The notes below the pieces were generated by a model. That model was given only the letters and a program-made list of their open reading frames with translations. It was not told the DNA's origin and did no database searches. From Dehalococcoidales bacterium (lineage in GTDB: Bacteria; Chloroflexota; Dehalococcoidia; Dehalococcoidales; UBA5760): a stretch of 8,179 bases of DNA. Location: the NCBI GenBank assembly GCA_016931015.1, contig JAFGFP010000115.1, forward strand, positions 1 through 8,179. Direction: 5' to 3'. How positions within the stretch are numbered: position 1 is the stretch's first letter; every line of letters begins with the position of its first letter. Of this stretch, positions 4,386-8,179 are shown one piece after another. A program made the position numbers and the translations under genes.

Positions 4386-5579
4386 ATGAAGTATTGCGTG
4401 CTTATAATTGATGGTGCCGCCGGGCTACCCCTCCCGGAGAGGTTGGGCCGCACCTCGTTGGAGCTGGCGCACACCCCCAACCTGGACGCCATGGCGCGGG
4501 AAGGGACGGTCGGGCTCTGCCGCACCGTGCCCCACGGCATGGAGCCCTCGAGCGCCTGTGCCTGTATGTCGGTGCTCGGTTACGACCCCGCCGTCTACTA
4601 CCAGGGCCGGAGCGCCATCGAGGCCAAGAGTATGGGCATTACCCTCGAGCCGGGAGAGGTTACCTTTCGCTGCAATCTGGTGGCGGTTAGCGACGGCCGG
4701 ATGCAGGATTATAGCGCGGGCCACATCAGCACTGAGGAGGCCGGCGAGCTTATCTCGGCCCTGAACGAGAGCCTGGGGAGCGACCGCGTGCACTTTTACC
4801 CCGGGGTGAGCTACCGGAACATCCTAAAGATTAAGGGGGCGGTGGCTACCCTTGAGGCGCGGTGCACCCCGCCCCACGACATCCCCGATAAGCCGGTGGC
4901 CGAGTCCCTCCCCCGGGGCTGGGGGAGTGAGCTGCTGCGGGAGCTCATGGAGCGCTCCGTGGCGGTGCTCAAAGACCATCCGGTGAACGTAAGGCGCGTT
5001 GAGCGCGGGGAGACCCCGGCCACCATGATATGGCTCTTCTGGGGTAGCGGCCAAGTGCCGGAAATGCCGCCCTTTCAGCAAGCTTACGGGCTCCGGGCGG
5101 CCATCACCTCCGGGGTCGACCTGCTGCGGGGGCTGGGTAAGATGCTGGGTATGGCCATTCTGAGCATACCGGGGGTCACCGACGGGCAGGATAACGACTA
5201 TTCGGCTCAGGTAGCCGGGGCCCTTACTGCCCTCGAAGACCATGACCTGGTTGCGATCCACGTCGAGGCGTCCGACGAGGCGGCTCATAGCGGCGCGGTT
5301 GACGCCAAGATAGCGGCTATCCAGAGGGTGGATGAAGATATGGTGAGCGAGCTCCGCACCTGGCAGGGAGATGCCCTCCGGGTTCTCGTTATGCCGGACC
5401 ACCCCACCCCGGTAGCTGCCCGTACCCACTCCCCGGAGCCGGTGCCCTTCGTGCTCTGGGGGCCCGGCTTTCCGGCTAACGGGGCGGCGAGATTCACCGA
5501 GGCGGCGGCGCGGAAGACAAATTTACTTCTTGACCCCGGTTATAGTATTATGAGCAGATTGGTGGGAGTTGGTGACTAG
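4386..5579 (+). CDS. ApgM-family phosphomutase; possible alternative homoserine kinase
   Basis: This 397-residue protein belongs to the alkaline phosphatase superfamily, in the archaeal-type cofactor-independent phosphoglycerate mutase (ApgM) branch. Metal-ligand motifs are visible: IIDGAAG (D9), TPPHDIPDK (161-169), HVEASDEAAHSG (D297, H301), MPDHPTPV (D338, H339) and RTHSPEPVPF (H348). The nucleophile region is EPSSACACMSVLGYDP (53-68), with S55 or S56 as candidate, followed by YYQGRSAIEA; archaeal mutases have a GSDTAH-type motif and GRGPFEA there. A bacterial clade of this family (TIGR02535) has been proposed to be a homoserine kinase because it clusters with threonine-pathway genes. Here the stop codon directly abuts the lysC start, which supports that role by inference; a glycolytic phosphoglycerate mutase role cannot be excluded. 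No Shine-Dalgarno sequence precedes the ATG, so it may be translated from a very short leader. Confidence 0.88.
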   Translation: MKYCVLIIDGAAGLPLPERLGRTSLELAHTPNLDAMAREGTVGLCRTVPHGMEPSSACACMSVLGYDPAVYYQGRSAIEAKSMGITLEPGEVTFRCNLVAVSDGRMQDYSAGHISTEEAGELISALNESLGSDRVHFYPGVSYRNILKIKGAVATLEARCTPPHDIPDKPVAESLPRGWGSELLRELMERSVAVLKDHPVNVRRVERGETPATMIWLFWGSGQVPEMPPFQQAYGLRAAITSGVDLLRGLGKMLGMAILSIPGVTDGQDNDYSAQVAGALTALEDHDLVAIHVEASDEAAHSGAVDAKIAAIQRVDEDMVSELRTWQGDALRVLVMPDHPTPVAARTHSPEPVPFVLWGPGFPANGAARFTEAAARKTNLLLDPGYSIMSRLVGVGD

Positions 5580-6800
5580 ATGGCCTTGATTGTGCAGAAG
5601 TACGGCGGCACCTCGGTGGCCGGCGCCGAGCGCATTAAACACGTCGCCCGGCGCATCGCGGCTACCCGGGATCAGGGTAACCAGGTGGTGGTCGTCGTCT
5701 CGGCGATGGGCGACAGCACCGACGAGCTTGTCAACTTGGCCTATCAAGTAGCCGGGGAGCCCAGCGAGCGCGAGCTCGATTTGCTTCTTTCCACGGGCGA
5801 GATTGTCTCCAGCACCCTGCTGGCCATGGCGCTCCGGGATATGGGCTACGAGGCGATTAGCCTGAGCGGGGCTCAGGCGGGCATTCAGACCGATTCCGCC
5901 CACCGTAAGGCGCGTATCCTTAAGATTGAGTCCAGGCGGGTGATTAAGGAGCTGGAGCGGGGTAAGATTGTCATCGTGGCCGGCTTTCAGGGGGTTACCG
6001 GGGAGATGGACATTACCACCCTGGGACGAGGCGGTTCGGACACGACCGCGGTGGCGCTGGCGGCGAGCCTGGGGGCCGGCGTCTGCCAGATATATACCGA
6101 TGTCGACGGCGTCTATACCGCCGACCCGCGTATCGTTCCTGAGGCGGGGCCGCTTGAAGAGATTAGCTATGAGGAGATGCTGGAGCTGGCCACCTACGGG
6201 GCTAAGGTGATGCACCCCCGGGCGGTTGAGCTGGGGGAGATATATCACGTCCCGATTCTGGTCGCCTCGAGCTTCGATGATAAGCCGGGCACCTTAATTC
6301 ACGGAGGAGCGTCTATGGAAGTGCGAAATAAAGTAACGGGTATCGCTCACGACCTTGATGTCGCCAAGATAACCGTGGTCGGGGTTCCCGACCGGCCGGG
6401 CATCGCCGCCGCCATCTTTCAGCCCCTGGCCCAGGCCGGGGTCAGCATCGACACCATCGTTCAGAACGCCAGCATCGAGCACATTACCGACCTTACCTTT
6501 ACCGTGGCCAAGGGGGAGCTTAAAGAGGCGATGCGGGTTGTCGAGCCCATCGCCAAGCAGATTAAGGCCCGGGAGTGCCTCAGCGACTCCAACCTGGGTA
6601 AGATAAGCATCATCGGTACCGGGATGCAGAATACCCCCGGCTATGCGGCGCGTATGTTTACCGTGCTTAGCGAGCGGGGCATTAACATTCAGCTAATCAC
6701 GACCTCGGAGATAAGGATAACCTGCATCATTGATGCGGATAAGGTTACCGAGGCGGTGCGTACCCTGCACCGGGCATTTGAGCTGGAGAGCGGGGAGTAA
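5580..6800 (+). CDS. lysC: Aspartate kinase (lysine/threonine pathway)
   Basis: This 406-residue enzyme phosphorylates aspartate, the first step towards lysine, threonine, methionine and diaminopimelate. The catalytic domain shows VQKYGGTSV (5-13), VVVVSAMGDSTDEL (37-50), STGE (71-74), GRGGSDTTA (149-157) and the nucleotide-binding TDVDGVYTADPR (173-184). Two ACT domains follow, at about 259-335 (VGVPDRPGIAAAIF) and 337-402 (IIGTGMQNTPGYAARMF), which normally bind the feedback effector, lysine and/or threonine. The length is that of the B. subtilis LysC type. The start ATG follows the TAG of the upstream gene with no gap, and the nearest GGGAG is 11 nt away, so translational coupling is likely. 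An internal start with a strong ribosome binding site lies at 6315. No frame damage is seen. Confidence 0.97.
   Translation: MALIVQKYGGTSVAGAERIKHVARRIAATRDQGNQVVVVVSAMGDSTDELVNLAYQVAGEPSERELDLLLSTGEIVSSTLLAMALRDMGYEAISLSGAQAGIQTDSAHRKARILKIESRRVIKELERGKIVIVAGFQGVTGEMDITTLGRGGSDTTAVALAASLGAGVCQIYTDVDGVYTADPRIVPEAGPLEEISYEEMLELATYGAKVMHPRAVELGEIYHVPILVASSFDDKPGTLIHGGASMEVRNKVTGIAHDLDVAKITVVGVPDRPGIAAAIFQPLAQAGVSIDTIVQNASIEHITDLTFTVAKGELKEAMRVVEPIAKQIKARECLSDSNLGKISIIGTGMQNTPGYAARMFTVLSERGINIQLITTSEIRITCIIDADKVTEAVRTLHRAFELESGE
6315..6800 (+). CDS. Internal-start beta (regulatory) subunit of aspartate kinase
   Basis: Inside lysC and in the same frame, the ATG at 6315 (Met246) is preceded by GGAGGAG (6303-6309) with a 5-nt spacer. 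This is a much better ribosome binding site than the one before the full-length start. It would give a 161-residue product made of the two ACT domains only. B. subtilis aspartokinase II and Corynebacterium LysC are known to make such an in-frame beta subunit, which assembles with the full-length alpha subunit and takes part in feedback control. The GGAGGAG also encodes the Gly-Gly-Ala of HGGAS, so part of its strength could come from codon choice. Confidence 0.6.
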   Translation: MEVRNKVTGIAHDLDVAKITVVGVPDRPGIAAAIFQPLAQAGVSIDTIVQNASIEHITDLTFTVAKGELKEAMRVVEPIAKQIKARECLSDSNLGKISIIGTGMQNTPGYAARMFTVLSERGINIQLITTSEIRITCIIDADKVTEAVRTLHRAFELESGE

Positions 6801-6818
6801 CGGGCGGGGCGAGCGGTT

Positions 6819-6847
6819 TTGGTGGGGAATAATTAAGAAACTATAAT
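6819..6847 (+). promoter_or_regulatory. Candidate promoter for the TPR-protein gene
   Basis: A perfect TATAAT (6842-6847) lies 17 nt after TTGGTG (6819-6824) in the short AT-rich gap after lysC. Transcription would start near 6854, leaving a leader of about 20 nt that contains the ribosome binding site GGAG (6863-6866). The same transcript could continue into gyrA. Confidence 0.6.
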
Positions 6848-6873
6848 CTGGAGCTGTTAGCAGGAGCACGAGC

Positions 6874-7710
6874 ATGATGGAAGAAGCAGCCACCGGTTTA
6901 AGGCAGCGGCGGGCCCGGCAGGCGATTGGCCTGGCTATGGAGGGCCGCTGGCGGGAGGCGGTAGCCGTCAATCAGAGTCTGGTAACGGGCTACCCCGACG
7001 ACGTCAGTGCCTATAACCGTTTGGGTAGAGCCTACCTGGAGATAGGCGAGTTCTCTAACGCCTACGAGGCCTACACCCGGGCTATAGAGCTCGACCCGTA
7101 TAATACCATTGCCCAGAAGAACCTGAGCCGGCTGTCCCGGCTCAGGGAGGTCATTGCTGGCGCACCGGAGGATTCCCGCGTCGAGCCCCTGCATTTCATT
7201 GAGGAGACGGGGAAGGCGGGCATCGTCGACCTCCATCAGCTGGGGCTTCCCGAGGTGGTGGCCAAGATGGTGGCCGGGGACAAGGTCTATCTCAAGGTGG
7301 AGGGGCCCAATCTGAAGGTGGAGACCGGCCGCAGCGAGTATCTGGGGCAGGTCGAGCCCAAGCACACCCAGCGGCTTATCCGGCTGATGGCGGGGGGTAA
7401 CGAGTATAGCGCGGCGGTGGTCAGCTCGACGGAGGAGACCGCGAGCATCATCATCCGCGAGGTCTACCAGCACCCCAGTCAGGCCGGGCGGCTCTCCTTC
7501 CCGGCCCGGGAGTTTAAGAGCCCCCGCCCCTACTTAAGCGATAGGGTCATCAAGCACGAGCACGATTTGGAGTATGAAGAGGAGGAGGGGGTGGTTGAGG
7601 GGGAGGAAGAAGAAACCGATTACGCTGTAGCCGGCGTTAAAGAAAGAGAGCTGTCGGGCGAGGTGGCTACTGGCGAAGGCGACGATATTACTGACAGCGA
7701 CGAAGAATAA
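6874..7710 (+). CDS. TPR protein with a beta-rich C-terminal domain and acidic tail, function unknown
   Basis: This 278-residue soluble protein has no signal peptide or membrane segment. Residues 13-87 contain about two TPR units: one around AIGLAMEGRWREAVAVNQSLVTGYPDD, and a clear one in AYNRLGRAYLEIGEFSNAYEAY, ending in AIELDPYN. TPRs bind partner proteins. Residues 103-213 form a second, probably globular region with GDKVYLKVEG (135-144), EYLGQVEPKHTQRLIRLMAGG (155-175) and a following beta-rich stretch. Its pattern loosely recalls HIRAN-type domains, but this is not certain. The last 50 residues are strongly acidic (EYEEEEG, EGEEEETDY, GEGDDITDSDEE) and probably disordered. The ATG at 6874 has GGAG 7 nt upstream; a second ATG follows at once. 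gyrA begins 14 bp after its stop, suggesting co-transcription. A specific function cannot be assigned. Confidence 0.85.
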   Translation: MMEEAATGLRQRRARQAIGLAMEGRWREAVAVNQSLVTGYPDDVSAYNRLGRAYLEIGEFSNAYEAYTRAIELDPYNTIAQKNLSRLSRLREVIAGAPEDSRVEPLHFIEETGKAGIVDLHQLGLPEVVAKMVAGDKVYLKVEGPNLKVETGRSEYLGQVEPKHTQRLIRLMAGGNEYSAAVVSSTEETASIIIREVYQHPSQAGRLSFPAREFKSPRPYLSDRVIKHEHDLEYEEEEGVVEGEEEETDYAVAGVKERELSGEVATGEGDDITDSDEE

Positions 7711-7724
7711 GGGGTTAAGCGAAT

Positions 7725-8179
7725 ATGGTTTTAGGTAAAATCAGAGCGGTCAATATCGAGGAGGAGGTAAAGAGCTCCTACCTCGACTACGCCATGAGCG
7801 TCATCGTTTCCCGGGCCCTGCCCGATGTCCGGGACGGGCTGAAGCCGGTTCACCGGCGCATTCTCTACGCCATGCAGGGTCTGGGCTTAAGCCACACCAA
7901 CCCTCATCGCAAGAGCGCCCGCGTCGTCGGTGATGTGCTCGGTAAGTATCACCCCCACGGCGATAGCGCGGTATATGACGCCATGGTGCGCATGGCCCAG
8001 GATTTTTCCATGCGCCATGTGCTCATCGACGGGCAGGGTAACTTCGGTAGCGTCGATAACGACCCGCCGGCGGCCATGCGTTACACTGAGGTGCGCCTGG
8101 CCCCCATCTCTCAGGAGATGTTGGTCGACATCGAAAAGGACACCGTGGACTTCATGCCCAACTTCGACAGCAGCCTGAA
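7725..8179 (+). CDS. gyrA: DNA gyrase subunit A, N-terminal part (cut by the window edge)
   Basis: The first 151 codons of GyrA, the breakage-reunion subunit of the type II topoisomerase that introduces negative supercoils. Visible are IEEEVKSSYLDYAMSVIVSR (11-30), ALPDVRDGLKPVHRRILYAM (31-50), the quinolone-resistance region GDVLGKYHPHGDSAVYDAMV (69-88) and RMAQDFSMR, and the catalytic tyrosine in AAMRYTEVRL (Tyr120, equivalent to E. coli Tyr122). Ser81 and Asp85 are the wild-type residues at the two main quinolone positions (E. coli 83 and 87). ParC is the main alternative; the spacing of these motifs and the GNFGSVDND stretch favour GyrA. The ribosome binding site is modest (AAGGGG, 7709-7714, 10 nt before the ATG), overlapping the stop of the TPR gene, which suggests coupled expression. 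Confidence 0.95.
   Translation, partial: MVLGKIRAVNIEEEVKSSYLDYAMSVIVSRALPDVRDGLKPVHRRILYAMQGLGLSHTNPHRKSARVVGDVLGKYHPHGDSAVYDAMVRMAQDFSMRHVLIDGQGNFGSVDNDPPAAMRYTEVRLAPISQEMLVDIEKDTVDFMPNFDSSL

Noticed and set aside
4824..6248. Long minus-strand open frames opposite the apgM-like gene and lysC
   Set aside because: Both lie antisense to well-recognised genes and read as low-information proline- and glycine-rich sequence.

Overview
The window is a GC-rich stretch of bacterial chromosome carrying conserved housekeeping genes around dnaA. The left part is read on the minus strand: the N-terminal part of obg (cut by the window edge) and a complete dnaA. Everything to the right is read on the plus strand except one tRNA: fmt, mazG, [tRNA-Pro(CGG), minus], an ApgM-family phosphomutase, lysC, a tetratricopeptide (TPR) protein with an acidic tail, and the 5' end of gyrA. 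The protein sequences and the pairing of an ApgM-like enzyme with lysC suggest a member of the Chloroflexota, perhaps the Dehalococcoidia. This is an inference from family resemblance; no search was run.

Layout: 1-254 obg (partial, minus); 255-543 AT-rich intergenic island with repeated TTATCRTWR motifs; 544-1881 dnaA (minus); 1885-2441 a long divergent intergenic region with an 84-bp direct repeat and a GC-rich, fold-prone core; 2442-3389 fmt; 3441-4223 mazG; 4227-4303 tRNA-Pro (minus) with its own strong promoter; 4386-5579 apgM-like; 5580-6800 lysC, containing an internal start for a regulatory beta subunit; 6874-7710 TPR protein; 7725-8179 gyrA (partial).

Functionally, Obg, Fmt and tRNA-Pro serve ribosome assembly and translation, MazG cleans up nucleotide triphosphates, and DnaA and GyrA serve replication and DNA topology. 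ApgM-like and LysC abut with no gap and probably act in the aspartate-to-threonine/lysine pathway, the ApgM-like protein possibly as a non-orthologous homoserine kinase.

The most interesting signal is a combination. The DNA-reading helix of DnaA departs from the near-universal DHTT signature (here N-P-S-T), while no consensus DnaA box (TTATCCACA) was found in either dnaA-flanking gap. The AT-rich gap instead carries four same-strand TTATCRTWR motifs. Together with the strand switch at dnaA, this suggests a replication origin that uses a non-standard DnaA box. No mobile element, CRISPR array or rRNA was seen.
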